Origin: Streptomyces sp. CC208A
GTDB taxonomy: Bacteria; Actinomycetota; Actinomycetes; Streptomycetales; Streptomycetaceae
DNA: 64,000 bases
Assembly (NCBI RefSeq): GCF_030010625.1
Contig: NZ_JASCXN010000002.1
Location: 124,001 to 188,000, forward strand
Direction: 5' to 3'
Positions within the stretch are counted from its first letter, which is position 1, and each line of letters opens with the position of its first letter. A program made the position numbers and the translations under genes. Of the stretch, positions 8,053 through 16,826 are shown in pieces. The notes under the pieces are model-generated. The model did no database searches. It was given only the letters and a program-made list of their open reading frames with translations, and was not told the origin of the DNA.

Positions 8053-8835
8053 TCAGGCCTCGGCGCGCGTCTCGTACGGCAGCAGCTCGGGCCGCTTGGG
8101 CGGACGGCCGTCGCCGGACGAGCGGCCGGTGAGCCGGCGGCCGATCCACGGCCCGAGGTGCTCCCTCGCGAACCGGGCGTCCGCGACGCGCCGGGTCACC
8201 CAGCCCGGCCGCACGCCGGGGGGCAGCGGCGCCCGCCAGTCCTGCTCGGGCGCGAGCCCCAGGCTCTGCCACACGGCCTCGGCCACCCGCCGGTGGCCGT
8301 CGGCGGTGAGGTGCAGCCGGTCCACGTCCCACAGTCGCGGATCGCCCAGGACCGGCGCCCCGTACAGGTCGACCACGAGGGCGCCGTGCCGGGCGGCCAG
8401 CTCGTCGATGTGGACGAACAGCTCCTCCATCCGGGGGCGGAAGCGCTCCATCACCGGCCCGTTCCGGCCGGGGCTGCGCATCAGGACGAGCTGCCCGCAG
8501 GAAGGTGTGAGGCGTTCCACGGCCTCGGTCAGGAGACCCTTCACCCGCCCCATGTCGACCTTGGGGCGGAGGGTGTCGTTGAGCCCGCCGACGAGGGTCA
8601 CCACATCGGCCTTCATCCCCGCCGCCAGGGCGACTTGCTCCTCGACGATCTGCCCGATGAGCTTTCCGCGCACGGCGAGGTTCGCGTACCGGAAGCCCGG
8701 CGCGCGCGCCGCGAGCCGGCCCGCGAGGACGTCCGCCCAGCCCCGGTAGGAGCCGTCGGGCCTCAGGTCCGACATACCCTCGGTGAAGCTGTCCCCGACG
8801 GCGACGAGACTGTTGTACGTGGCATTGATCTCCAT
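8053..8835 (-). CDS. SGNH/GDSL-family hydrolase
   Basis: About 260 residues. Block I is VAVGDSFTEGMSD close to the N-terminus, the block III GGLND motif is near residue 100, and the DxxH catalytic pair is in VDRLHLTADGH near residue 198. The enzyme is likely cytosolic because no signal peptide is seen. The substrate is unknown (esters of lipids or sugars in known relatives). Two starts are possible, ATG 8835 and ATG 8850; neither has a clear Shine-Dalgarno. The upstream ATG lies inside a perfect 16-bp palindrome that looks like an operator, so the downstream ATG was preferred. Confidence 0.88.
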   Translation of the reverse strand: MEINATYNSLVAVGDSFTEGMSDLRPDGSYRGWADVLAGRLAARAPGFRYANLAVRGKLIGQIVEEQVALAAGMKADVVTLVGGLNDTLRPKVDMGRVKGLLTEAVERLTPSCGQLVLMRSPGRNGPVMERFRPRMEELFVHIDELAARHGALVVDLYGAPVLGDPRLWDVDRLHLTADGHRRVAEAVWQSLGLAPEQDWRAPLPPGVRPGWVTRRVADARFAREHLGPWIGRRLTGRSSGDGRPPKRPELLPYETRAEA

Positions 8836-8847
8836 GGCGGAGCCGAT

Positions 8848-8863
8848 CATACCGCGCGGTATG
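8848..8863. promoter_or_regulatory. Perfect 16-bp palindrome CATACCGCGCGGTATG in a divergent promoter
   Basis: The palindrome lies between the SGNH hydrolase (leftward) and the MDMPI protein (rightward, start 8901). Perfect symmetry without a spacer is typical of TetR-family operators. It could control both genes, but neither neighbour is a regulator, so a distant one would be needed. Confidence 0.5.
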
Positions 8864-8900
8864 CGCGGGTGCCGTGGAGAACCCGGGAGGGGAAACCCAG

Positions 8901-9920
8901 ATGAGCGACGCGCTCCTGAACGCCCTGGCCGAGGCGCTGGCCGGGCTTGTGACGGCGGTCGAGACCAGCGACGAGGAGGTGCTCGACCCCGACACCGCCG
9001 TGACGTGGCTGGAGGACACCGGACACGTCCTCCGCGGACTCGGGACCGCGGACCGGCACGCCCTCGACGGCCTCTTCCGCGAGGTCGCGCTGCGGCAGCC
9101 GCCCGGCGCCCGGCGCGAGGAACTGCTCAGGGTCTCCGGCGGCTTCGGACTCGACGAGGACCCTCACCTCGCGGCCGTCGACGCCGTCGCCGACCACGCC
9201 CGGCGGTACGCGGACACCGTCCGCGGCGCCGATCCGGCGACGCCCGTCCCGACCTGCCCCGGCTGGAACCTCGGCGACCTGACCCGCCACCTCGGCACCC
9301 TCCACGGCTGGGCCGAGCACCTCGTGACCGCCCGCCCCGCCACCCGCGTCCGCCCCGCCGACGTCCCCCTCGACCCGCCGGCCGACCCCGCCGCGTACCC
9401 CGGCTGGTTCGCCGCCCGCGCCGAGGCCTTCACCGCCGCCGCCCGCGCGGCCGACCCCGGCGCCCCGGTGTGGTCGCCGGGCGCCGACCCGCACGTACGC
9501 CACTACCCGCGCCACCTCCTCGCCGAGACGCTCGTCCACCTCGCCGACGCCGAGATCGCGCTCACCGGAACGGCCCGGCCGCTCGACCCCGGCACGGCCG
9601 CCGACGCGCTCGACCACTTCCTCATCACGGCCCCCCACATCCCGTGGATCGCCGAACCGCTCGCCCATCTCGACCGCGACGGCGCGGTCCTGCGTCTCGC
9701 CGCGCGCGACAGCGGCGCCGTCTGGACGGTGATCCTCGGCGGGGGCGGCTTCGCCTGGAGCCGTGGGAACGGCGCCGCCGCCCCGACAGCGGAGATCACG
9801 GCGGACACCGGCGACCTGCTGCTCCTGCTGCACCGCCGCCACGCCGCCGACGACCCCCGCCTCACCCTCACAGGCGACCGCGACCTCCTCGACGACTGGC
9901 TCGCCGCCGCCGCGCTCTGA
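8901..9920 (+). CDS. MDMPI/DinB-like mycothiol-dependent maleylpyruvate isomerase-family protein
   Basis: A 339-residue protein. From about residue 95 it matches the mycothiol-dependent maleylpyruvate isomerase (MDMPI) N-terminal domain: VADHARRYADTV, VPTCPGWNLGDLTRHLGTLHGWAEHLV with the metal-ligand His, and HYPRHLLAETLVHLADAEIALTG near residue 205 with the second His/Asp cluster. A C-terminal MDMPI-C-like region follows. The first 85 or so residues (ALAEALAGLVTAVETSDEEV) are an added domain not usual in this family. ATG 8901 was chosen over GTG 8874 because GGGAGGGG precedes it. The true substrate is unknown; most relatives are uncharacterised. Confidence 0.82.
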   Translation: MSDALLNALAEALAGLVTAVETSDEEVLDPDTAVTWLEDTGHVLRGLGTADRHALDGLFREVALRQPPGARREELLRVSGGFGLDEDPHLAAVDAVADHARRYADTVRGADPATPVPTCPGWNLGDLTRHLGTLHGWAEHLVTARPATRVRPADVPLDPPADPAAYPGWFAARAEAFTAAARAADPGAPVWSPGADPHVRHYPRHLLAETLVHLADAEIALTGTARPLDPGTAADALDHFLITAPHIPWIAEPLAHLDRDGAVLRLAARDSGAVWTVILGGGGFAWSRGNGAAAPTAEITADTGDLLLLLHRRHAADDPRLTLTGDRDLLDDWLAAAAL

Positions 9921-9945
9921 CCCCACAGGGAGGCGGAGCGCGGCG

Positions 9946-10965
9946 TCACGGCCCCGTCGGGCGCCCCACCAGCTCGCGGAGCACGTCCTCCATCGTCACC
10001 AGACCGGCGAGCTTGCCGCCGTCGTCGAGCACGGCGGCCAGGTGGGTACGGCTGCGGCGCATCGCCGTCAGCACGTCGTCCATCGGCGTCGCCGCCCGCA
10101 CGCGGGCGATCGGACGCAGCGCCGACACCGGGAACGGAAGGTCGCGCGGGGTGACGTCCAGGGCGTCCTTCACATGGAGGTAGCCCAGGATCCGGCGGTC
10201 GGAGTCCACCACGGGGAAGCGGGAGTAGCCCGACTGCGCCGACAGCGCCTCCAGCTCCTCCGGCGTGGTGCCCACCTGCGCGTACGTCACCTTCTCCACC
10301 GGTACGACCACGTCCCGCACCGGCCGGCGGCCCAGCTCCAGGGCGTCGTGCAACCGTTCGGTCGCGCGGTCGTCGAGCAGTCCGGCGTCGCTCGCGTCGG
10401 TGACCATCCGGGCCAGCTCGTCGTCCGAGAACGTCGCCGTCACCTCGTTCTTCGCCTCCACCCGCAACAGTCTGAGCAGGCCGTTCGCGAAGGCGTTGAT
10501 CGTGAAGATCACCGGCCGCAGGGCGCGGGCCAGGGCCACCAGCGGCGGACCGAGGAACAGCGCGGTCTTCGCCGGCTCGGCGAGCGCGATGTTCTTCGGC
10601 ACCATCTCGCCGAGCAGCATGTGCAGATAGGTGGCCACGGTCAGCGCGATCACGAAGGAGATCGGGTGGACCAGGCCGTGCGGCACCCCGACCGCGTCGA
10701 AGACCGGCTCCAGGAGGTGCGCGATGGCGGGCTCGGCGACGATGCCGAGCACCAGGGTGCACAGCGTGATGCCGAGCTGCGCCGCCGCGAGCAGCGCGGA
10801 GACGTGCTCCAGACCCCAGACGACGCTGCGGGCCCGCCGGTCACCGGCCTCGGCGAGCGGCTCCATCTGGCTGCGGCGGACGGAGATCAGGGCGAACTCG
10901 GCACCGACGAAGAAGGCGTTCAGGACCAGCGTGAGCAGGCCGATCAGCAGCTGGATCGCGGTCAT
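9946..10965 (-). CDS. CNNM/CorC (HlyC)-type membrane protein with CBS domains, second of pair
   Basis: A 339-residue protein. Residues 1-160 form a DUF21/CNNM membrane domain (LLIGLLTLVLNAFFVGAEFALISVRRS, then AAQLGITLCTLVLGIVAEPAI and GEMVPKNIALAEPAKTALFL). Residues about 200-330 form a CBS pair (VVVPVEKVTYAQVGTTPEELEALSAQSGYSRFPVVD, then LGYLHVKDAL, ending in AGLVTMEDVLRELVG). Relatives are implicated in magnesium or cation efflux; bacterial members were once called hemolysins. It lacks the C-terminal CorC_HlyC domain. ATG 10965 overlaps the stop of the upstream paralogue by 4 bp (ATGA), so the two are translationally coupled and may form a heteromer. Confidence 0.92.
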   Translation of the reverse strand: MTAIQLLIGLLTLVLNAFFVGAEFALISVRRSQMEPLAEAGDRRARSVVWGLEHVSALLAAAQLGITLCTLVLGIVAEPAIAHLLEPVFDAVGVPHGLVHPISFVIALTVATYLHMLLGEMVPKNIALAEPAKTALFLGPPLVALARALRPVIFTINAFANGLLRLLRVEAKNEVTATFSDDELARMVTDASDAGLLDDRATERLHDALELGRRPVRDVVVPVEKVTYAQVGTTPEELEALSAQSGYSRFPVVDSDRRILGYLHVKDALDVTPRDLPFPVSALRPIARVRAATPMDDVLTAMRRSRTHLAAVLDDGGKLAGLVTMEDVLRELVGRPTGP

Positions 10966-12311
10966 CGGAGCGTCTCCCCGGTCTCGTCCCCGTCCTGCCC
11001 GTCCTGGGGGTGCGGCGCGTGCAGCAGCACGCGCGCGGCGCGGCGCCCGGAGGCGTCGACGACGTCGAGCCGCCAGCCGCCGAGCTCCACGCGGTCGCCG
11101 ACGGCCGGGATCCGGCCGAGCTCGGTCGCGAGGACGCCGGCGAGGGTCTCGTACGGCCCGTCCGGCACCTTCAGGCCGATGCGTTCCAGCTGGTCGGTGC
11201 GGGCGGCGCCGTCGGCCGACCACAGCACGCGACCGTCCTCGTCCTCGCCCGCCCGCGCCAGGTCGGGGGTCTCGTGCGGATCGTGCTCGTCGCGCACCTC
11301 GCCGACGACCTCCTCCACGATGTCCTCCAGGGTCGCGACCCCGGCCGTGCCGCCGTACTCGTCGATGACGACGGCCATCGTCTGCTTGCCGGAGAGCCGG
11401 TCGAGCAGCTTGTCGACGGTCAGCGTCTCGGGCACGAGCAGCGGTTCGCGCACGATGTCGCCGACGCGGCGCAGCCGCCGCTCGTCGGCCGGTATGGCCA
11501 GGACGTCCTTGATGTGGGCGGTGCCCACGACCGTGTCGAGGCTGCCCCGGTAGACGGGGAACCGGGACAGGCCGGTGGCGCGCGTCGCGTTCGCGACGTC
11601 CTCGGCGGTGGCCTGCACCTCCAGGGCGGTCACCTGGACGCGCGGGGTCATCACGTTCTCGGCGGTCAGCTCCGCCAGGTTCAGGGTGCGGACGAACAGC
11701 TCGGCCGTGTCGGCCGGCAGCGCGCCCTCCTTCGCCGAGTGGCGTGCGAGCGCCACCAGCTCCTGCGGGGAGCGGGCGGACGCCAGCTCCTCGGTCGGCT
11801 CCATGCCGAGTCGGCGCAGGATCCGGTTGGCGGTGTTGTTGAGGTGGCTGATCAGCGGCTTGAACGCGGCCGTGAACACCCGCTGCGGGGTCGCCACGAC
11901 CTTGGCGATCGCGAGCGGCGAGGAGATCGCCCAGTTCTTGGGGACCAGCTCGCCCACCACCATGAGGACCACGGTGGAGGCGGCGGTGCCGAGGACCAGG
12001 GCGACCGAGGAGGCCACCGAGGGGGAGAGGCCGAGCGCCTCGACCGGGCCCTTGATCAGCTCGGCGATGGAGGGCTCGGCGAGCATGCCGACGACCAGGT
12101 TGGTCACGGTGATGCCGAGCTGGGCGCCGGAGAGCTGGAAGGTGAGCGACCTGACGGCCTTCAGCGCGCCGGCCGCGCCGCGCTCGCCGCGCTCCGCGGC
12201 GGCTTCGAGCTCGCTCCGTTCGACGGTGGTCAGCGAGAACTCCGCCGCCACGAACGCGCCGCACGCGAGCGAGAGCAGCAGCGCCACCAGGAGCAGAAGC
12301 ACTTCGGTCAT
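10962..12311 (-). CDS. CNNM/CorC (HlyC)-type membrane protein with CBS and CorC domains, first of pair
   Basis: A 449-residue paralogue of the next gene. The N-terminal DUF21 membrane domain runs to about residue 190 (LALACGAF/VAAEFSLTTVERSELE, GAQLGITVTNLVVGMLAEP, GELVPKNWAISSPLAIAK). The CBS pair (residues about 210-340) contains NVMTPRVQVTALEV, GLSRFPVYRGSLDTVVGTAHIKDVL and VVIDEYGGTAGVATLEDIVEEVVGEVRDE. A C-terminal CorC_HlyC domain follows (VLWSADGAARTDQLERIGLKVPDGPYETLAGVLATELGRIP, split over residues about 360-430). The order long-then-short with a 4-bp overlap is common in actinobacteria. Confidence 0.93.
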   Translation of the reverse strand: MTEVLLLLVALLLSLACGAFVAAEFSLTTVERSELEAAAERGERGAAGALKAVRSLTFQLSGAQLGITVTNLVVGMLAEPSIAELIKGPVEALGLSPSVASSVALVLGTAASTVVLMVVGELVPKNWAISSPLAIAKVVATPQRVFTAAFKPLISHLNNTANRILRRLGMEPTEELASARSPQELVALARHSAKEGALPADTAELFVRTLNLAELTAENVMTPRVQVTALEVQATAEDVANATRATGLSRFPVYRGSLDTVVGTAHIKDVLAIPADERRLRRVGDIVREPLLVPETLTVDKLLDRLSGKQTMAVVIDEYGGTAGVATLEDIVEEVVGEVRDEHDPHETPDLARAGEDEDGRVLWSADGAARTDQLERIGLKVPDGPYETLAGVLATELGRIPAVGDRVELGGWRLDVVDASGRRAARVLLHAPHPQDGQDGDETGETLR

Positions 12312-12404
12312 CGGGTCACCTCCGTCCCATGATCAGTCAGCGGGGCACGGAGCGCGCGATGTCGGCCGCCGGAATCGGGACCGGTGCTCTGGCGCGGAGA
12401 GGCA

Positions 12405-12417
12405 CCAGTACTACTGG
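12405..12417. promoter_or_regulatory. Inverted repeat CCAGTACTACTGG upstream of the CBS pair
   Basis: CCAGTA and TACTGG are separated by one base, 94 bp upstream of the first CBS gene (leftward). The symmetry suggests a regulator site. The rest of the 211-bp gap (12312-12522) shows no convincing gene or further structure. Confidence 0.35.
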
Positions 12418-12522
12418 GAGGCTCGCCCATGGACGGACGGTCACACCTTTCGGTCGTCTTGCCCGACTCGGTCGTCCCGATCGGGGATCCCATGGTAAAG
12501 GACCGGCAAAACAGCAGGCCGA

Positions 12523-12948
12523 TCACCTCGTGAACGGCTTCACCCAGCGGCGCCAGGAGTCCTGCCGCTCGTACCCGGCCGCCGCCCACACGTGGTGCGC
12601 CCGCTCGTTCGCCTCCAGGACCATCGCGTCCGCGCGGCGCCCGCCCAGGGCGGCGAACCGTTCCTCCGCCGTCTTCAGGAGCGCCGTCGAGATGCCGCGC
12701 CGACGGTACGGGGGGAGCACCGCGAGCCGGTAGAGCGAGGCGCGCCAGCCGTCCCAGCCGGCGATCACGGAACCGACGATCCGGTCGCCGTCGACGGCGA
12801 GGAGCAGCGCCTCGGGGTCGCGGTCGAGGAGCCGCTTCACCCCGTCGACGTCGTCGGAGATGGAGGTGCCCTCGGCGGACTCCCGCCAGAAGGCGAGCAC
12901 GGACTCGGCGTCGGAGGGCGCGGCGGCACGGATGCGTATGTCGATCAT
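12523..12948 (-). CDS. GNAT-family N-acetyltransferase
   Basis: A 141-residue single-domain acetyltransferase. It opens with IDIRIRAAAPSDAESVLAFW. Strand 4 and the acetyl-CoA loop read LYRLAVLPPYRRRGISTALLKTAEERF (residues about 74-100; R-R-R-G-I-S), followed by VLEANERAHHVWAAAGYERQ, typical of the family. The substrate is unknown. It is a single gene, with a VOC protein upstream on the same strand 72 bp away. Confidence 0.9.
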   Translation of the reverse strand: MIDIRIRAAAPSDAESVLAFWRESAEGTSISDDVDGVKRLLDRDPEALLLAVDGDRIVGSVIAGWDGWRASLYRLAVLPPYRRRGISTALLKTAEERFAALGGRRADAMVLEANERAHHVWAAAGYERQDSWRRWVKPFTR

Positions 12949-13020
12949 GGCCGGATCCCATCATGCGGGTACGGCCGCCGCCAGCACATTCCGCACCGTG
13001 GGACCCACCCCGTCCTTCCG

Positions 13021-13365
13021 TCACCCCGTCACGAAGCAGAACTCGTTCCCCTCCGGATCGCGCATCACCTGGAAGGAACCCTGGGCGTCGGTGACGAGAC
13101 CGCCGACCCGTACCGCGCCGAGCGGCGAGACCCCGTCGGCCGCCTCCTCGGGATCGGCCACCTCCAGGTCCAGGTGCATCCGGTTCTTCACGGTCTTGCC
13201 CTCGGGCACCCGCTGGAAGGCGAGCCGTACGAAGCCGGGCGGGTCCACGTACGACCAGTCGGGGCTCCGGTCGACGGGCTCCCCGCCGAGGAGCGCCGCC
13301 CAGAAGCGGACCAGGGCGGCCGGATCACCGCAGTCGAGAACGAGCTCCTGTACGTGTGCGCGCAT
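13021..13365 (-). CDS. VOC/glyoxalase-superfamily protein
   Basis: A 114-residue protein with two beta-alpha-beta-beta-beta units of the vicinal-oxygen-chelate fold (HVQELVLDCGDPAALVRFWAALLGGEPV at the N-terminus; MHLDLEVADPEEAADGVSPLGA near residue 60; VMRDPEGNEFCFVTG at the C-terminus). The conserved His and late Glu are metal-ligand candidates. This subfamily is common in Streptomyces as glyoxalase/bleomycin-resistance-like proteins of unknown substrate. The start is ATG 13365. Confidence 0.85.
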   Translation of the reverse strand: MRAHVQELVLDCGDPAALVRFWAALLGGEPVDRSPDWSYVDPPGFVRLAFQRVPEGKTVKNRMHLDLEVADPEEAADGVSPLGAVRVGGLVTDAQGSFQVMRDPEGNEFCFVTG

Positions 13366-13388
13366 CCCCTCACTCTACGGAGGGACCC

Positions 13389-14105
13389 TCAGGCCCCGAC
13401 CGCGCGCGCGAACGCCGCCGCGTCCCACGTACCGCCGAGCGCGGGGGCGAGCCAGTCGGGCGCCGCGGCGCGGAAGGCCGCCGGGTCCAGCGCGCCGGAC
13501 CCCTCCGGCACCGCGCCGAGCAGCGGGGCGCCCGCCGCCTCCGGCAGGTCGGCCAGATTGCACCGGGCCGCGAGGTCCGGCCCCGCCGGCCAGCTGCCGA
13601 CGACCACACCGAGCTGCCCGATGCCGCGCGCCCGCAGCGCCTCCGCCGTCAGGGCGGTCGAGTTCAGCGTGCCGAGACCGGCCGGCGCCACCACGAGGAC
13701 GGGCGCGCCGAGCAGCCGGGCCGCGTCCGCGAGCGTGCCGCCGTCCTCGTCGAACCGGACGAGCAGCCCGCCCGCGCCCTCGACGAGCACCAGGTCGTGC
13801 TCCTCGGCGAGCGCGCGCGCCGCCTCGGCGACCCGCCCGGCGCCGACCGGGGCCATGCCCGCGCGCCGGGCGGCCGTGCCCGGGGCGAGCGGCTCCGGGT
13901 AGCGGGCCAGTTCGGCGGCGGTCTTCGCGCCCGAGAGCCGTACCGCCTCGTCGGCGTCGCCCCGCTCCCCGGGCGCGAGCCCGGTCTGGGCGGGCTTGAG
14001 GACCGCGACCGAACGGCCGGCGGTGACGGCCGCGGCGGCGACGGCCGCCGTGACGACCGTCTTGCCGATCTCCGTCCCCGTCCCGCTGACGACGACGATG
14101 TTCAT
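13389..14105 (-). CDS. bioD: Dethiobiotin synthetase
   Basis: A 238-residue enzyme that closes the ureido ring of DAPA to dethiobiotin using CO2 and ATP. The P-loop is VVSGTGTEIGKTVVTAAV at residues 4-21; the KPAQTG motif is near residue 37 and DLVLVEGAGGLLVRFDE near residue 105, all conserved in BioD. The open frame continues into bioA antisense-like sequence upstream; ATG 14105 with an AAAGGA site gives the family length. It lies 20 bp downstream of bioA, the last gene of bioB-bioA-bioD. Confidence 0.95.
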   Translation of the reverse strand: MNIVVVSGTGTEIGKTVVTAAVAAAAVTAGRSVAVLKPAQTGLAPGERGDADEAVRLSGAKTAAELARYPEPLAPGTAARRAGMAPVGAGRVAEAARALAEEHDLVLVEGAGGLLVRFDEDGGTLADAARLLGAPVLVVAPAGLGTLNSTALTAEALRARGIGQLGVVVGSWPAGPDLAARCNLADLPEAAGAPLLGAVPEGSGALDPAAFRAAAPDWLAPALGGTWDAAAFARAVGA

Positions 14106-14125
14106 GCTGTTCCTTTCCGTTCGCG

Positions 14126-15412
14126 TCAGCCCGCGGCCGCGGCGGCGCGCACCGCCGCGCAGATCCGGGCCAGGTCGGCGTCCTCCGTCACGTACGGCGG
14201 CATCGTGTACACGAGGTCCCGGAACGGGCGCAGCCACACGCCCTCCCGGACCGCCGCCCGCGTCGCCGCCGCCATGTCGACCTCGTGGTCGAGCTGGACG
14301 ACGCCGATCGCGCCGAGCACCCGCACGTCGCGGACGCCCGGCAGGCCACCGGCGGCCGCGAGCCCGTCGCGCAGCCCGCCCTCGATCCGCTTGACCTCCT
14401 GGGCCCAGTCCTGCGAGAGGAGCAGGTCGATCGAGGCGCAGGCGACCGCGGCGGCGAGGGGGTTGCCCATGAACGTCGGGCCGTGCGCGAGCACCGGCAC
14501 CTCGCCCCGGGAGATGCCGTCGGCGACCGCGCTCGTGCACAGCGTCGCCGCCATCGACAGATAACCGCCCGTCAGCGCCTTGCCCAGGCACATCACATCG
14601 GGGGAGACCCCGGCCCGGTCCGCCGCGAACAGCGTGCCCGTCCGGCCGAAGCCCGTCGCGATCTCGTCGAAGACGAGCAGCACGCCGTGCGCGTCGCACG
14701 CCTCGCGCAGCACCCGCAGATAGCCGGGGTCGTGGAAGCGCATCCCGCCCGCGCCCTGCACCACCGGCTCCACGACCACCGCGGCCAGCTCGTCCGCGTG
14801 CCGCGCGATCGCGGTACGCAGCAGCTCGGCGTACGACTCCTCGTACGCGGCCGGCGGCGCGTCCACGAAGACCTGCCGCTGGAGCACCCCCGACCACAGC
14901 TGGTGCATGCCGCCCTCGGGGTCGCACACCGACATCGGCTGCCAGGTGTCGCCGTGGTAGCCGCCGCGCCAGGTCAGCAGCCGCTGCTTGCCGGGGCGGC
15001 CGAGCGAGCGCCAGTACTGGAGGCACATCTTGGCCGCGACCTCGACCGAGACGGAGCCGGAGTCGCTGAGGAAGACGTGCCGCAGCGGCTCGGGCGTGAT
15101 CTCCACGAGCCGGGCCGCGAGGCGTACCGCCGGCTCGTGGGTGAGCCCGCCGAACATGACGTGGCTCATCCGGTCGAGCTGACCGCGCGCCGCCTCGTTG
15201 AGCACCGGGTGGTTGTAGCCGTGCACGGCCGACCACCACGAGGACATGCCGTCGATCAGCTCGGACCGCCCCTCGGCCGGCTCGGCGAGGCGCAGCCGCA
15301 CCCCGGACGCCGAGGCGACCACCAGCGGCTCCGTACGGCCCGGCATGGGGCCGTACGGATGCCACACGTGCGCCCGGTCCAGGGCGAGGAGTTCGTCGTT
15401 GCGCATCGTCAC
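14126..15412 (-). CDS. bioA: Adenosylmethionine-8-amino-7-oxononanoate aminotransferase
   Basis: A 428-residue class III aminotransferase that converts KAPA to DAPA with S-adenosylmethionine as amino donor. Visible features are [12 protein letters not shown] at the N-terminus, [35 protein letters not shown] (residues about 115-133, PLP phosphate site), [13 protein letters not shown] near residue 245 with the PLP-binding Asp, and the PLP lysine in [14 protein letters not shown] near residue 275. It begins 3 bp after the bioB stop, so coupling is likely. Confidence 0.96.
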   Translation of the reverse strand: MTMRNDELLALDRAHVWHPYGPMPGRTEPLVVASASGVRLRLAEPAEGRSELIDGMSSWWSAVHGYNHPVLNEAARGQLDRMSHVMFGGLTHEPAVRLAARLVEITPEPLRHVFLSDSGSVSVEVAAKMCLQYWRSLGRPGKQRLLTWRGGYHGDTWQPMSVCDPEGGMHQLWSGVLQRQVFVDAPPAAYEESYAELLRTAIARHADELAAVVVEPVVQGAGGMRFHDPGYLRVLREACDAHGVLLVFDEIATGFGRTGTLFAADRAGVSPDVMCLGKALTGGYLSMAATLCTSAVADGISRGEVPVLAHGPTFMGNPLAAAVACASIDLLLSQDWAQEVKRIEGGLRDGLAAAGGLPGVRDVRVLGAIGVVQLDHEVDMAAATRAAVREGVWLRPFRDLVYTMPPYVTEDADLARICAAVRAAAAAG

Positions 15413-15415
15413 CCG

Positions 15416-16654
15416 TTACGCGTTCGGCGCGAGGTCCGTGCCGGCGCCGCGGCGGCGCACCGCCACCAGGTCGGTCCGCGCCTCCGAGGTCTCGGCCGGC
15501 GCCTCCGCGTGACCGCCGCACGGACCGCAGCCGCCACCGGCCGCCGCGTCCGCGTGCGAGCCGCAGCCGCCCCCGGCCGTGTCGGCGTGCGAGCCGCAGC
15601 CGGCCGCCGCGCCGGAACCGCAGCCGCCGCCCGCCGCGGCGAGCGCGTCGGCCCGGTGCTTCGGGAGCGTCGTCGTGCCCGCGCCCTCCACCTCGAAGCC
15701 CGCGTCCGCGATCATGTCGAGGTCGGCCTTGCCGGCCTGGCCCTCGCTGGTCAGGTAGTCGCCGAGGAAGATCGAGTTGGCGATGTGCAGCGCCAGCGGC
15801 TGCATCGACCGCAGATGGACCTCACGGCCGCCCGCGATCCGCACCTCCACGTCGGGGCAGACGAAACGGACCATGGCCAGGATCCGCAGGCAGCGCTGCG
15901 GGCTGAGGTTCCACTCCTTCGCCAGCGGCGTGCCCTCGAACGGGATCAGGAAGTTGACCGGCACCGAGTCCGAGTCGAGCTCGCGCAGCGCGAACACCAC
16001 GTCGACCAGGTCCTCGTCGGTCTCGCCCATGCCCGCGATCAGGCCCGAGCAGGCCGAGAGGCCCGCCGCGTGCGCCTTCTGCACGGTGTCCACCCGGTCC
16101 GCGTAGGTGTGGGTGGTGGTGATCTCGCCGTACGTGCCCTCGGAGGTGTTGAGGTTGTGGTTGTACGCGTCGGCGCCGGCCGACTTCAGCCGCTCGGCCT
16201 GGCCGTCGGAGAGCAGACCGAGGCAGGCGCACACCTCCACGCCCTCGTTCTGCTCCTTGATGGCCTCGATGGTCCTGCCGACCCGCTCCACGTCCCGGTC
16301 CGTCGGGCCGCGGCCGCTCGCCACCAGGCAGACCCGCTTGGCGCCGCCCGCGATGCCCGCCGCGGCCGCCTCGGACGCCTCGTCCGGCTTCAGCCAGGTG
16401 TACTTGAGGATGTCGGCCTTGGAGCCGAGCCGCTGCGAACAGTACGAGCAGTCCTCCGGGCACAGCCCGGACTTCAGGTTGACGAGGTAGTTCAGCTTCA
16501 CCCGCCGTCCGAACCACTGACGGCGCACCTTGCCGGCGGCCGCCACCACATCGAGCAGTTCGTCGTCGGAGGTCGCCAGCACGGCGAGCGCTTCTTCACG
16601 GGTCGGCGACTCGCGCCGCAGCCCCTTCTCCACCAGCGTGTTCAGCAGGTCCAT
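15416..16654 (-). CDS. bioB: Biotin synthase with a Cys/His-rich C-terminal tail
   Basis: A 412-residue radical-SAM enzyme that inserts sulfur into dethiobiotin. The radical-SAM cluster [10 protein letters not shown] is near residue 66, and the [2Fe-2S] ligands are in [11 protein letters not shown] and [17 protein letters not shown] [13 protein letters not shown] and [14 protein letters not shown] are conserved. The catalytic part ends near residue 350. The last 60 residues are unusual: four GGGCG or AGCGSHAD repeats with five Cys and several His, then an acidic end. BioB is normally about 320-350 aa. ATG 16654 begins [12 protein letters not shown], the normal N-terminus; the longer frame is not needed. 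First gene of the leftward bio operon. Confidence 0.95.
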   Translation of the reverse strand: MDLLNTLVEKGLRRESPTREEALAVLATSDDELLDVVAAAGKVRRQWFGRRVKLNYLVNLKSGLCPEDCSYCSQRLGSKADILKYTWLKPDEASEAAAAGIAGGAKRVCLVASGRGPTDRDVERVGRTIEAIKEQNEGVEVCACLGLLSDGQAERLKSAGADAYNHNLNTSEGTYGEITTTHTYADRVDTVQKAHAAGLSACSGLIAGMGETDEDLVDVVFALRELDSDSVPVNFLIPFEGTPLAKEWNLSPQRCLRILAMVRFVCPDVEVRIAGGREVHLRSMQPLALHIANSIFLGDYLTSEGQAGKADLDMIADAGFEVEGAGTTTLPKHRADALAAAGGGCGSGAAAGCGSHADTAGGGCGSHADAAAGGGCGPCGGHAEAPAETSEARTDLVAVRRRGAGTDLAPNA

Positions 16655-16721
16655 AAAGGGTGATCCTTGCCTACGGCAGGCCCCCCGGCCAAGGAGGATC
16701 CGCACAAACGAGCCCGATCGA

Positions 16722-16741
16722 GGTGTGTGTATGACCACACC
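16722..16741. promoter_or_regulatory. Inverted repeat between bioB and bioF
   Basis: GGTGTG (16722-16727) and CACACC (16736-16741) flank an 8-base spacer, roughly midway between the divergent bioB and bioF starts. Position and symmetry suit a shared biotin-responsive operator, but the sequence does not obviously match the BirA or BioQ sites I know. Confidence 0.4.
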
Positions 16742-16777
16742 CCGAGCCCGGCCCCCTGCGGTTAGGGTCTGTGCGCT

Positions 16778-16816
16778 GCCTACAAAAGGGCGCCTACAAA
16801 AACGGTGCCTGCAAAA
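16778..16816. repeat. Three tandem GCCTACAAAA repeats before bioF
   Basis: GCCTACAAAA at 16778, the same at 16792, and GCCTGCAAAA at 16807, with periods of 14 and 15 bp. The last copy supplies the AAAGGA ribosome binding site of bioF (ATG 16827). The array is A-rich against a GC-rich background, so it is either a small duplication of the leader or a regulated mRNA segment. Confidence 0.65.
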
Positions 16817-16826
16817 GGAACGCCGC

